A stretch of DNA of 64,000 bases, from positions 5,518,001 through 5,582,000 of the forward strand of contig JAEUWY010000001.1 of the NCBI GenBank assembly GCA_022059125.1. Reading direction: 5' to 3'. Source of the stretch: Corynespora cassiicola. Its lineage: Eukaryota; Ascomycota; Dothideomycetes; Pleosporales; Corynesporascaceae. A model generated the notes under the pieces. It searched no databases. It had not been told where the DNA came from and was given only the letters and a program-made list of their open reading frames with translations. How positions within the stretch are numbered: position 1 is the first letter of the stretch; the number at the start of each line of letters is the position of its first letter. Shown here piece by piece: positions 23,496 to 33,986 of the stretch. The translations under genes were made by a program, and so were the position numbers.

Positions 23496-25359
23496 TCATA
23501 TCACCCTTCCTTTTACCTGTTTCAAGTTCCGAATGCTTATATCGCGCAGAAAGTTGGCGCAGATAAGAGCACACGCCAGAGCAGAGATGCTGGTAATCAA
23601 CTGCAAACGATGTGTGTCGGCATAGGCTTGAGCGATTCCAAGGCGCTCAGGAGAGCCCCATCTATAGGATAGTTGGGTCCGGAGGTCTGCATAGATTCTA
23701 TCCACATTCACGTGGCTAGGGAGGTTCTTTGCTAGGTTGTCTCGGAAAGTACCTGTCCAAATAGCCGCTGAAACCGTACTGCCAATAGCCCTTCCGATCG
23801 AAACGAAGAGATAGAACATGGCTAGAACCACGGCGATATGTTGATGATCGGATGGAGCCATCATGGCCATCTCAGCTGCGATAGAAATAGTACCTCCAGC
23901 GACTGCCGTGAAGACGACCGTCATGACAATGTACCCAACATGAGTCCCCGGCTGTCTGAAATGAATTTTCAGTCCTATGGCGAGAATATCGAGAGGTACG
24001 GCAAACCACGCTGCAGTCCATTTGAATCTTCCGGTATATCGGATGGCTGGTCCCAAGAAAAAGAAAGTCCACCCGGCTATGATGACGCCATAGGCGGCGC
24101 TGACATAGCTGGCCTTGGTAACACTCAAGTTCCATACTATCTGCAGCATGGAAGTGAAGTAGCTGTTCCAAGCACCCGTATTGAAAAAGGTGAAGAGTAT
24201 CATCATCCCACCTAGGAAAACAGTCCGGTCTGTGAGGAGTTCGTATGGGATGAAGGTGACTGGTGCTAGATATTTCTCCCAGATTGGGAAGACGATCAGT
24301 AGTACAATCCCAGCAACCAGCATCCCGATAATCATCGGACTTTCCCATCTCTTTTCTTGATAGCTGTACAGGCTAAACGGCAGTAGAAATAGCGCCATTC
24401 CCGCGACAAGGATTAGTATGCCAATGAGATCTACATCTACGCAGAATTTCTGAATGGCTTTCATGTCGAATCGGAAGGTTGTAGGTTCAAGGAGTCCGAA
24501 CTTTCGAGCCTTTCTGTCGTTCCAGAGGAACAGCAAAGCTAGGGGAATAGTAACGAAGGGAATGACGATGGTGAATATTCCGAAGCCCCATCGCCAGCCT
24601 GCACCTCCAGGGCTCAGCAAGCTCTCTGATATAGGACCGCCTAGCCATGCGGTAATTATGGAAGGCGACGAGGCGAAAGCCAGCATAAGCGCACGGTTCT
24701 TGAGACTGGAGGTGTCGGCAACAAACGCAGTCAGACAGTATCTGACGCCCTCATTGCTAATGAGTGGTTAGCAAATCAAATGTGCCTGCATCTGAATAAC
24801 TGCTTACCCAGTGGCAGAGAATACCTGCGCAGCGGCATATGTTTGCACATTTTTACAGCTGGCCATCATAATGAAACCGGTTATCCAGATTGTAAGCATC
24901 AGCAACAGGCCTTGAGGGCGTCCCCAGGTGTCGAGAAGTTTTGCCAAAGGAATCTTGGACAGGCCTCCAATGATGTTCGCCATGATGCCGACCGCGGCAG
25001 TCAACGAGTGCAACCGAAATGCACTGACGACGTAGGGATTTAGCGAACCGAGGACAACCTCTTGCAGCGTACTGATGAAGTATATCCACCATATCCTATG
25101 CAAATTAGGAAATAGATAGAGCCTATTTTTCTAGCGGATGAGCGTACATGAAATAGGCTGCGATAAGGTGCCACTTTGTCCATACAGTGGTAGCAGCCTC
25201 AATAGCCCTCACGCCAGCCTGTGCATTGACTGAGATTATTTCCTCAGCCTTGACAGGGGACTCAGTCTCCCCCTTCTCGGCGTCCGGGATATCTTGGCCA
25301 CTCGGAACTCCGAGGGGGGTGATACTGGGCTCCTCGGCTTTTGGAGTCGAGGAAGTCAT
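23496..25359 (-). CDS. MFS siderophore-iron transporter
   Basis: Exons (minus) 25359-25148, 25095-24808 and 24756-23496; introns of 52 and 51 bases, both with good splice sites; 586 residues. The cytosolic N-terminus (about 55 residues, Pro/Glu-rich) precedes WTKWHLIAAYFMIWWIYF and the family-typical stretch with LQEVVLGSLNPYVVSAF, IIGGLSKIPLAKLLDTWGRP and NEGVRYCLTAFVADTSS. About 14 membrane segments follow, ending in a short tail. This pattern is that of the fungal SIT/Mir group, proton symporters that take up ferric siderophores at the plasma membrane. ATG 25359 is the first ATG in frame; upstream is in-frame but ATG-less. An ATCTGATAA site 35 bases upstream of the start fits iron repression by an SreA-type GATA factor. 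Siderophore specificity cannot be told. Confidence 0.92.
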
Positions 25360-25393
25360 GATTGATCTGAGCTTTCTCGCGGATATCACAAAG

Positions 25394-25402
25394 ATCTGAT
25401 AA
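25394..25402 (+). promoter_or_regulatory. Putative SreA-type GATA site (ATCTGATAA)
   Basis: ATCTGATAA matches the published ATCWGATAA consensus of the fungal iron-repressor GATA factors (SreA/SRE/Fep1 class). It lies 35 bases before the ATG of the siderophore transporter. More GATA cores lie further upstream (around 25652-25662 GTGATAAGGATAA and 25795-25815). Identity to the consensus is seen directly; regulation is inferred. Confidence 0.6.
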
Positions 25403-26859
25403 GATTGTCTGATCGTTTGTCTCGGGATATCAGTTCTACTTTATACCTGTCAACAGCATCGTAGCATTGGCATGCAAGCCCAACAGATTAGAGAAATACA
25501 CCCGATCTCGCATATTGCTTCCTAGGATGCTGGTGTGCCGTGTTGATGATATTCAGGGCGCTCAATGACAAATCCGTGGGTTTAAACATACAGTATTCTG
25601 AAGGAATAAATTTCTAAGTAATCTGAACACTTTCTGGCTTCATCTTATAGGTGATAAGGATAACCAAATTTCGTAACGGGGTGGAGAGCTTATTGATTTT
25701 TCTTCCACGCATTCTTCTCATGCTCATTTACCAGAAGTCAATCCAGTAGTAACATAACTGCATAGCGTGCAATAAGCTAGTCAGCGTAATCTATCATATC
25801 TGATCTGTTATGATATAGGCGCGGGAGGCAAAAGCCAAGCTAGAAGGGCCGAACTACAATCTTTGGTTGCACCAACACCAGAGCTCCGGAACCCCAAGGC
25901 GTATCAATGTTCCAATCTCATGCCACATGCTAACCGAAAAAAGCACAGTACTGCTCTTTTCCGCTTATTGTGTCCTATATTTGTATAGCCTCGCGTTTTT
26001 GTAAGAGCGAAAGGCCGACAAAACTTTGCTTTTAAGGAGTACCTTCAATAGTTGCTGTATATCCTCGGTTGGGAACGGACGAGCACGGCCGGCCTATGTG
26101 TATATATCCCGTGGAAGAATTGAAGTTCGTTTCTTTTCAGTCGTGTCATAACCAATGGCACGCCCTGATAGTCAAAAGCTGCTTCGGTGGGGGAAAATGG
26201 CGACACGTGATCTCATCACGTGGCTGACCAACCTCCAGAGGTCGGAAGGTCATCAGCCCTGCAGGTGAGCACTACCTGAGCTAAAGTGATACTTTATTCA
26301 AAATAAAATTTATAACTAATACTGCATGGCTTCTCAGGTGAGTTTCACTGGGCCATCTGCCTAAATACCTGCTGGAAGTTTCCAACGTTCTCTTCCCACA
26401 TCACGCCGTGAGGCCATTACTTGCCGACACCTAGATAGGTAGGTAGATATCGAGGCACTTTTGGGGGTAAAAGGACTCAGAAGCTACCGAAGATAGAGGC
26501 AATGAATACTGAATCTAAAGTATATGCCCTACAGATTGAAATCACTTGCGCAACATTCACGACTGCAGGAGTGGCACCAAAAAGATATGCCCATCCATGG
26601 ATTAAAATTGCCTGGGTGCTCACCTAGATAGTTAAATTTGAGATAGTACGTACTTCCAGAGACAGGCACCAAAAATCTCAAAACATGTCCATGAGCGGAG
26701 TGGGTTTGGATGTTTTTAGTCTATTGAACGGCTTGGCATCTTAAAAAGTGAGGATGTTGTACTTGATGATACTAATGACGGCTATTTAAGCTCTTAAAAA
26801 ACGCCAGAATCATCCAATTCTCGATACAATCAGCGTTTTACTTGTTCTGAGCTAGGTGC
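25403..26859. other. Intergenic: transporter promoter and AT-rich flank
   Basis: Holds the upstream region of the siderophore transporter with scattered GATA cores and several short CCTAGGTA/TAGGTAGG-type repeats (around 26430-26450 and 26855-26880). No open frame with protein-like features is seen. Confidence 0.4.
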
Positions 26860-27800
26860 CTACCTGGTACCTAGGTAGTTTTTCCCCAGCAATGTCGCCC
26901 CTTCCCCTACCTGGAGAGTGGCCCCAGAGTACGAAACACTTAGTACGAAACACTTAAACACCGAGCCATCCTTTTTGGTCTCATCAATCAGCTGCTGCGA
27001 TAATTCATCTAGCTGTTCGCGCGAAACGCTGATCGGGGGCAGCATCTTGGTCGTCATGCTGACGCCCATGGCGGTCGCGAACAGACTCGCCTCGTTGGTG
27101 GCGCGGATGGCGTCGCTCGTGCGGGCGCCAAAGGGAGAAGCGATGATCTTGTAGTCGAAGTTCTCAAAGCCAGCCTTGCTGAACAGGAGGATCAGCTTCT
27201 CGCGCAGATCGACTCTCTGACCCCCGCTCACGATAATGAAGAGGTCTTTGATGGCGGCGCGGAAAAGAGCGCCCTTGGGGCCAATTTTCCAGCTGGATCC
27301 AGACTCCGGACTTTACCAGGGCAATTAGGTTGTTTATGATGTTCTCGAGTGGGTTGGTGCCCACGCCGAGGAGAGCTATGCGCGAGTGCACCAGGTCAAA
27401 CGACGCCTCTCAGTCCTTAAGACACGGCTCCATCATGGACTGATAGTGATAAGACGTGTCTGCAGGCAGACCCTGCAGAAAGTAGCTGTCCTCGATGTCG
27501 GTGCCAACCCACATGTTCTGCGTGCCCCGCAGCCTCGCGCTCCTGCGCCTCGCGGATCCAGATTCTGGGTACGTTAGTTAGCAAACGGACCGATATGAAT
27601 GGACCATGTGTACGAGCCCATCGTTTCCCGTCGCCTGGTCCGTGATCCTGAGGCCACCCTTGAACAGGTCAATGGGCGCATACACCAGCTGCAGGTTAGC
27701 GTCGGCTAAGACCTTGTGCTGCATGTCCATGCACTCGGATTCAGTCTGATTCACGCCGAAAATGACATTGTAATCGTTGGCGCCTGTTTTGGAGGCTCAG
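26860..27800 (-). pseudogene. Broken SAM-dependent methyltransferase (LaeA/UbiE-like)
   Basis: Minus-strand pieces in different frames line up as one fungal class-I methyltransferase. Order: about 27780-27617 (NDYNVIFGVNQ, HKVLADANLQLVYAPI, a degenerate SAM motif I reading DQATGN where D-L-A-T-G-T is usual); a likely 49-base intron with gctaac branch site; then IWIREAQERE; then, after a 1-base shift near 27520, NMWVGTDIEDSYF; then a TGA at 27410-27412 inside KD*EASFDLVHSR, where Trp (TGG) is normal; then IINNLIALVKSGVWIQL; then, after another shift near 27290, ALFRAAIKDLFIIV and the C-terminal FENFDYKIIASPFGARTSD. A 14-base tandem duplication (26928-26955) disturbs the C-terminus as well. Four independent lesions make a functional product very unlikely. 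The family call is good, the exact limits are approximate. Confidence 0.78.
26928..26955. repeat. Perfect 14-base tandem duplication in the pseudogene
   Basis: The unit agtacgaaacactt occurs twice in a row (26928-26941 and 26942-26955). It adds 14 bases near the 3' end of the methyltransferase relic and so shifts its frame, looking like a replication-slippage or end-joining scar. Confidence 0.85.
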
Positions 27801-29128
27801 ATGATGTTGGACATTGCAGAAACCATTGTAGGATTCTTAAGCAGTCGTGGATGGCTTTTGGAAGCCTTATGGGCGATGGGGAGGAGACGGGCGGGCATAT
27901 GGGATAAAAAAGAAGCCTCCCGTAGGCCAACCAGGAGCAAGCACCCGTGCCGTATCCTCCAGCTCGCAAGCCGGATCACTGTGTCTCATGACTCCTTGCT
28001 GGCCACCAAACTACCTTGTCTTATACCATGACATCTTATACGCCTTGGCACCCTGGTGGGACTGCATGGCCAGCCTATCCTTTGGTGACAAGCTTTAGAC
28101 TCGCTGGCACCATCTCTTGGGCATACTGAGGAGACTTGGTTGTGGGATCGCTCTCATTCTATACGACCATCAAGGGCTTTTTTGCGGCAGGAAGATAGCA
28201 TCCAGACGGTGAATATTGCGGCGGATGCGCAGTCTACAGGGTGTGTGTTTGAAGAGAATGTATCAGCGTAACTTACTGCGGAACAACTTGACCATGTTTA
28301 ATTTAGTATGAGTAGCAGAGGGGCGCACTTATTTTTTCTTCTTGTTTCGATATTTAAGTAAGATAAGGGTGCTTAAATAGCCGCAAGGTGAGCTCTCGCC
28401 GCATGAAATCATTGGTTACACTGCAGCAGTTGGGTACAATCTGATGAACTTAGTTCGAGTTCTGTTCTCAAAACCGACATCTGTGGAATGCATTCCTCTA
28501 AAATGAATGAATTTATTCCGAAAGATTTGAGCTTTAAGAGAATAGATAATAGCCTTGCCTAGCTGAGGGATTAATGTTGAATCTGCTCCTTGACGTTAGC
28601 AGCTTTACATCAGCTACTGTATATAAACCTTGGAACTTATCTCGGTAAGTGTTATGTTATTAAAAGCTGTAAGCTCCTTTTGTTTTCGTTGTATCATAAA
28701 TAAGTGCATGCCATAATAGGCAAGTATTACCCCTGGAATCTAGGAAATTTAGAAGAAAACAGCAGAATCTCCAGCACGTGCAAATATCACGTGCTATATA
28801 AAAACCACACCACTTTCTGTGAGGCCAGTACCTTTCTATAAGCTGCGCCGCTAAAATTCATAATACGACTAAGATCAAAGCTTATCATATCTTTCGTAAT
28901 GCTTCTAGTCAGTCAATTGAGCTACCTAGTTACTTCTTAATTGTGGCCATCTACCAACCTCGGAATTTCTAAGCCGAAACACGTCACGTGATGTGGGCGC
29001 TATCGGAGCACGTCATGGGCTAACAAGGCGCAAAAGTAGCTGAGAAGCGTGAATCCGATCCAAACACCAAACCAAACAGCCAAATCCTGCTCATTAGAGT
29101 CACATGTATACTGTCCACGACTGCAGAC
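27801..29128. other. AT-rich intergenic stretch
   Basis: About 1.3 kb, strongly AT-rich from 28250 on. No gene recognised; it contains the promoter of the oxidase at 29129. Two CACGTG/CACGTCACGTGA-type palindromes occur (around 28776-28794 and 28980-28990), possible bHLH/bZIP sites. Confidence 0.4.
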
Positions 29129-30646
29129 ATGGCGCCAGCGAAAGATACGCCCATCAACATAGTGGGCGCGGGTGTTTTTGGTTTATCGACGGCTCTGCAT
29201 CTTGGGAAGCGAGGATATCGTAACGTTACCGTCTTCGATAAGCAGCCTTATGATGAAACTCTATATTCGTACATGAAGGGCTGCGATGGTGCCTCGGCTG
29301 GCAAGTACACGCACTGCTCCATGCTCTGGCTCTGCCTAACAAACCATTCAGATATTAATAAAATCATCCGTTCAGCCTACGGCAGCCAGGTAGAATACCA
29401 AGAGATGGGCCTCGAAGCTATCGACCAGTGGAAAGCCTGGAATGAAGAAATCTCTAAAGCGGATGATCTTCCATTCGACTTACAGAAAACGGATCGCTTA
29501 TTCCATAATTCTGGAAATTTAACAATCGTCGACGGCGATACGCTTCCACCATTCGAGGTGGCTACAATAAAGGCAATGAAGGAGAACGGGCACAAAGATA
29601 CGCAGCTCGTGACCACGGACCCACGTCATGTCGCAATAGCCGAAACGAAGGGACTTGGTTTCGCAATGGACCCCTTTGGAAGAAGAAAAACCGGCAAGCA
29701 TTTCCTAGGGGTTTTAGACTCTTCGGGGGGACATGCTGTTGCGGACAAGGCGTGCAGGTTTGCTCTTCATAAAGCTCGTCAGTATGGCGCCACCTTCGTC
29801 TTGGATTCCACCGCAGGAGCGTTCGTGTCACTCACCACGTCATCTTCTGGACAAGTTACTGGAATAAAGACCAAAGACGGAAAGACACATGAAGCCGAGC
29901 TAACCATCATGGCGTGTGGTGGATGGACCCCCTCGCTTCTTCCGCAACTGGATGGGCTATGTGAAACAACAGGCGGATCCGTTATTATATACAAGATCCC
30001 ACGCTCATCTCCTTTATGGGACAAGCTGAGCCCTGAAAGATTTCCAAGCTGGTCGTGGAAGATCCGTGACGGGGCCGAAGGAGGCCTCTATGGGTTCCCA
30101 AGAGACGAGGAAGGTAATTTGAAGATCGGCTATCGCGGAACAAAGTACACTAATCCTCAAATTCAACCAGACGGAAAAGAAAGAAGTGTACCCATTACTA
30201 GATGGAGCGGCTCAGAAACAGGCTTTGAGTTGCAGGCGATACCAGCTCAAGCAACTACGACTGTGCAAAATTTTGTCTATGAGTATCTGCTTGAAATGGT
30301 GGCAGAGGGTATAGAAGTTGCACTCACTCGTATGTGTTGGTATACAGATAGTTTTGACAATCATTATGTTGTTGATCACGCCCCTGGGCATAAGGGGCTA
30401 TTCGTTGCTACTGGAGGTAGCGGTCATGCCTTCAAATATCTACCTAACCTTGGGAAATGGGTCGTCGACATTATCGAACAAGTCAATGTTGATAGGCCCG
30501 CTATCAAAGCTTGGAAATGGCGGAGTCTTGCAGATGGAAAGCCAATTAATGTATTAATGGAAGGAAGCCAGGGAGACCGAGCACTGAACAACGTTGCTCT
30601 TTCGGATGTCAGAGGCATCCGCGAGCATGAAAGTGTCAAGCTGTAG
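29129..30646 (+). CDS. FAD-dependent fructosyl-amine/sarcosine-oxidase-like enzyme
   Basis: Open as one frame of 505 residues from ATG 29129, but bases 29301-29351 look like an in-frame GC-AG intron; splicing gives 488 residues and restores SADINKIIRSAYGSQVEYQ, the family's normal sequence. The N-terminus has the FAD Rossmann motif INIVGAGVFGLSTALHLGKRG. The C-terminal half shows RMCWYTDSFDNHYVVDHAP; its cysteine corresponds to the one that binds FAD covalently in fungal amadoriases. FVATGGSGHAFKYLPNLGK follows. Such enzymes (EC 1.5.3.-) oxidatively deglycate fructosyl amino acids or demethylate N-methyl amino acids, releasing H2O2. Fungal homologues are often peroxisomal; this one ends in VKL, close to but not a standard PTS1. 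Upstream is the methyltransferase pseudogene; no functional link is evident. Confidence 0.9.
   Translation: MAPAKDTPINIVGAGVFGLSTALHLGKRGYRNVTVFDKQPYDETLYSYMKGCDGASAGKYTHCSMLWLCLTNHSDINKIIRSAYGSQVEYQEMGLEAIDQWKAWNEEISKADDLPFDLQKTDRLFHNSGNLTIVDGDTLPPFEVATIKAMKENGHKDTQLVTTDPRHVAIAETKGLGFAMDPFGRRKTGKHFLGVLDSSGGHAVADKACRFALHKARQYGATFVLDSTAGAFVSLTTSSSGQVTGIKTKDGKTHEAELTIMACGGWTPSLLPQLDGLCETTGGSVIIYKIPRSSPLWDKLSPERFPSWSWKIRDGAEGGLYGFPRDEEGNLKIGYRGTKYTNPQIQPDGKERSVPITRWSGSETGFELQAIPAQATTTVQNFVYEYLLEMVAEGIEVALTRMCWYTDSFDNHYVVDHAPGHKGLFVATGGSGHAFKYLPNLGKWVVDIIEQVNVDRPAIKAWKWRSLADGKPINVLMEGSQGDRALNNVALSDVRGIREHESVKL
29301..29351 (+). other. Predicted GC-AG intron, 51 bases, no stop codon
   Basis: Starts gcaagt (the ideal GC-type donor), has gcctaac as branch site, ends attcag. 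It is 17 codons long and stop-free, so the gene stays open if it is retained. The 17 encoded residues (KYTHCSMLWLCLTNHS and flanks) interrupt a region that is otherwise family-like. Confidence 0.75.
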
Positions 30647-32107
30647 TCAGAAATTCAAATGCTCCCCGAATAGTTTAGTGGCTTATACGCTGATAGAGAT
30701 GAATTTAAATCCGCAGAAAAATAGCTCATACACAATAGAACATGCGCTATTGCAACGCCTGTTTTCATATCTGTATGATCTAATCTCTCCTGATCAACAA
30801 TAAAAAGCCCCACCATTTGACTCTTTCAGAAACAACTAATATTCCAGTTCAAATTTCCAGTTTATCAATCAGGAGATCCGGTTTCCTTCTTAATAAATTC
30901 TGCCTTCCCTTCGCTCACAATCGACTTCTTAAGTTGACTGTCATCTGGTGCAATGGCTGCCTCGTCCAACAACTGGTAATGAAATTCCCTTTCCAATGCA
31001 ACGGAAAGGACCGCTACTTTAGGGGTAGTTCGTCTGTCCATTAAAAGGCTCTAATTTTGTGGGATTATATCTTATCTTTGGGTCCCAAAGCGTTGCCCAA
31101 TCCTTCTCCCCCCTAGCCAACATTACACCCCGAAAGTTAGGATAGAAAGAAAGGTCATCTTAGAACATGCAAAAACTATTGGTTTCACTAAATTAAACCC
31201 TTTATTCCCATACGAAGATTGCATGTAGCAGGCGGCATTGATATCTGGCCTTCATTTGTGCGACTCGGAAGTTATTACGACTGCAGGTCAATCGTATCAG
31301 GGAGTCGACATGCAGAAAGCACTCAAAATTTCAGTAGTTTTTATTTCGAGAAATCGTATTCTAAGAGGGAAATGTAAAAAGATATTTAGCAGTGTTTGAT
31401 CAATCTTTTTCCGCCCAGCAGATGAGATTGCCTTCTTCATCCATTTGAACCATGTCAGATATAGCCAAGAGCGCAAGATCAATTCCATACGTATTATTCA
31501 CACAGGTAGAGAATCTACAGGATCTGTAGAGGGCAGTGAGCATATGAACTATGAGCATCATCCTTGAAGAATACCTCGAAGACTGATATGCCTGCTAGCC
31601 CCGTCCGCGAGCCCAAGTTTCACAAAGATACGAAACGCACTTGTCATGTGTCCTAGCTGACAACTTTGCACTTCATCTCTTGACTTGGGGTTTGGTATAT
31701 GTTAGCGCCCCGTCGCCTTTCCGTCTGATGGGCTTGCACGGTTGAGGACCTAGTCACTGGGAACGACTGCGGGTTTAATGCGGCGGTGAATTTGGAGATC
31801 ATATTCAAGAATTTCGGCCAGTAAATTTTTTTCAATTCTCATTTAGAGCTTAGTAACATTCAAGAATCTCCTCTTGAGAGTTTCCGCGGGGAAACAGGTG
31901 GGCGAGGGCCGGATAAAGTTTCTAGTTACAGTACATTTTGGAGAGCAGAGCTGTCGCGCACAACATATTCCTTAACATACGCGTGATTAGCCACCATATG
32001 AAAATGGTTTCATTAAGAATGTTGTTAGCTAGAACAAAATCTGGTCATAATGTGAAATCTAACAGCTTTTATTTCCAGCTCAGTAGCTCAGCACCATCAA
32101 TTGGAGA
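30647..32107. other. AT-rich intergenic stretch
   Basis: About 1.5 kb with short frames only. It lies between the plus-strand oxidase and the 3' end of the first GTPase gene. Nothing recognisable as a gene, RNA or repeat. Confidence 0.45.
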
Positions 32108-33332
32108 TTACATTACATTGCAATTGGGAGCTTGCATTAGACGAAAGGTTCTTTCCCTCATCTTCATCTCACTTTTCAAGCTCTGTATTTCCATCTGAAG
32201 CGCATGTTTTGACTCCATCATCTCCATGCTGATCTGGATTTTTTGCATGGCTACCTCTTTTTCTTGTATTTCCTTCATCATAGCCTCGAACTTTTTTTTT
32301 ACTTCTTGTTGAAGCTGCTCACTGCTAATCTCTAGTTCACGAACTTGCGCATTTTTCTGAGCTATTTGGTCTTCAAAACCTGCCTTTTGTTGTTCAATTA
32401 TCTCTTTCATATCCTGGTCACCTTTCGCGCGTGCATCTGCAAGCTGCTTTTCCAAGGCCTTGATATTTCTGTCATAACGACGCTTTAGATGTTCAACTTC
32501 TGACACTAACTCAGATCCAGCCGCTGTTTGGTTGAGTGTCATCTTTTTATCGACCATCTCATGCTGAATATCCAAGGTAACAGGTCGTTTTCGATTGATC
32601 AAGTATCGAATAATTGCCTCCCCGGAAATGTGGTCATTGTCTTGACGAAAAACTTTACTTCCTTGATCAATCAATGGTTTCCACAATATTGATTCTTTTT
32701 TAAGCAGCTCTTCCCTGAGACGCCCAGCTTCTCTGTTGCTCTCATTCCACATTGTTGTTGCCAGAATGACACTTGACAAACTGTCATTTCCGCATAACTT
32801 CTTGAACATTCTTAGGTTCTTTATTCCTGATCCTCCAACTCTAGTATCTCCAATTCGGTGTAAATAAACAATTCCAGTAAGCTTAATATGTGAGATGTGG
32901 GCGGCGTTCAACCAAAGTGCGACTTCGAGCAAAATTTGAGAGTCAGTACGTCGTGTATCGTCAAATCCTGGAGTGTCAACCAAAAAAATCTTTCTCTGAT
33001 CTGAAAGGGTTGCTGAAGTGACTGCGACGCTTGTAGTGCCTATATTCATCAGAAAGTAGTAACAATTGTGCTGTAGCAGCTGCAATACATGAGTCTAAGC
33101 CATGGCCCACTACTAATTTCTGATCGGCGAACAGGTTAACGAAAGTCGTCTTTCCACTTCCAGTCACTCCCATAACCGCAATCACAATGTCTTCTGGCCT
33201 GAGAAAAAGTGAGTAGTTGATATCTTGGTATAGCCATATTTCAACACACTTAATTTCCGGAAAGGTTTGAGCGACCAAAGAATCGGTATTCGCTCTACTG
33301 AGGGGACGAATCGAAGATAAGGAGCCTGTCAT
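32108..33332 (-). CDS. AIG1/GIMAP-like GTPase A with coiled-coil tail and CAAX box
   Basis: Exons (minus) 33332-33089 and 33039-32108 with a 49-base phase-1 intron; 391 residues. G-domain motifs: P-loop GVTGSGKTT (G1), the conserved VGHGLDSC that follows it in this fungal family, DTPGFDD (G3), GIVYLHRIGDTR, KLCGND, and ATTMW in the G4 region. After about residue 250 the protein is a long charged coiled coil (many Lys/Glu/Gln). It ends CNVM, a CAAX box with terminal Met that farnesyltransferase would accept. The first 45 residues are poorly constrained, and an intron ending at a tttttctcag just before the P-loop is possible, so the start is uncertain. Divergent from GTPase B across a roughly 650-base shared upstream region. 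The cellular role of fungal AIG1-like GTPases is unknown; membrane tethering is inferred. Confidence 0.85.
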
Positions 33333-33986
33333 CTTCAGGCATCTACCAGGGTTTCTGGTTCAAAGAATGACCTTAGAATTGAGATAATTCGAACGCTCCC
33401 TGTTGTTCTTCTGTGCAAAAGTAAATGGTTTCGACCTTTGGGAGTGAAGAATATTCAGGTCTAGGTGGGCAACAAGTGCGCACGTTGCATCAAACCCCTC
33501 AATTTTTATCCGGAGGCGCTATCCCAAACTCTTACAACCTGAAATTTTGAACAATCCAATCCTTTGCTGAAAACGAATTCGCGAATAGAGAAGCCGTAAG
33601 CAGAACGGCTAACGTGTCGCGCTAGGTAAAACCTTCCTAGTTGTCAGTTGCCAATATTAATCCTTCACGATAAGGACGGATTAATGGATTATAAATAGAA
33701 AGCCAAGAAATTGTATGCAAACCCCTCTTTTATCATCCACTTAGATGTCTTATTCGCCTGTACGTACGGTAGTACAGAATTTGGGGGGCTGAGATACGAC
33801 GCGAAAGATCAGGCGATTTGCCCTAATTCAGATCAGCTGCATTGAGAACCAATATGGTATGGAAATAATGTTCGCTATCGTTTTCACTGTAACTTCCGGG
33901 GTGTTCAGTTGACCGGTCGCTTGAATAACTCTTCGAGCTTCAGGTAGAACTCTGTCTTTCATACAATCCGGCCACACGACGAGACA
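33333..33986. other. Bidirectional upstream region of GTPases A and B
   Basis: About 650 bases between two divergent GTPase starts, without a credible gene. It must hold both promoters; no clear operator was found. Confidence 0.5.

Noticed and set aside
26430..26450. TAGGTAGG-like repeats suggesting telomeric sequence
   Set aside because: Only two or three irregular units, not TTAGGG arrays; common in fungal intergenic DNA.
30661..30720. tRNA-like box A (TAGTTTAGTGG) downstream of the amine oxidase
   Set aside because: The would-be box B (gaatttaaatcc) is degenerate, and no acceptor, anticodon or T stems can be formed.
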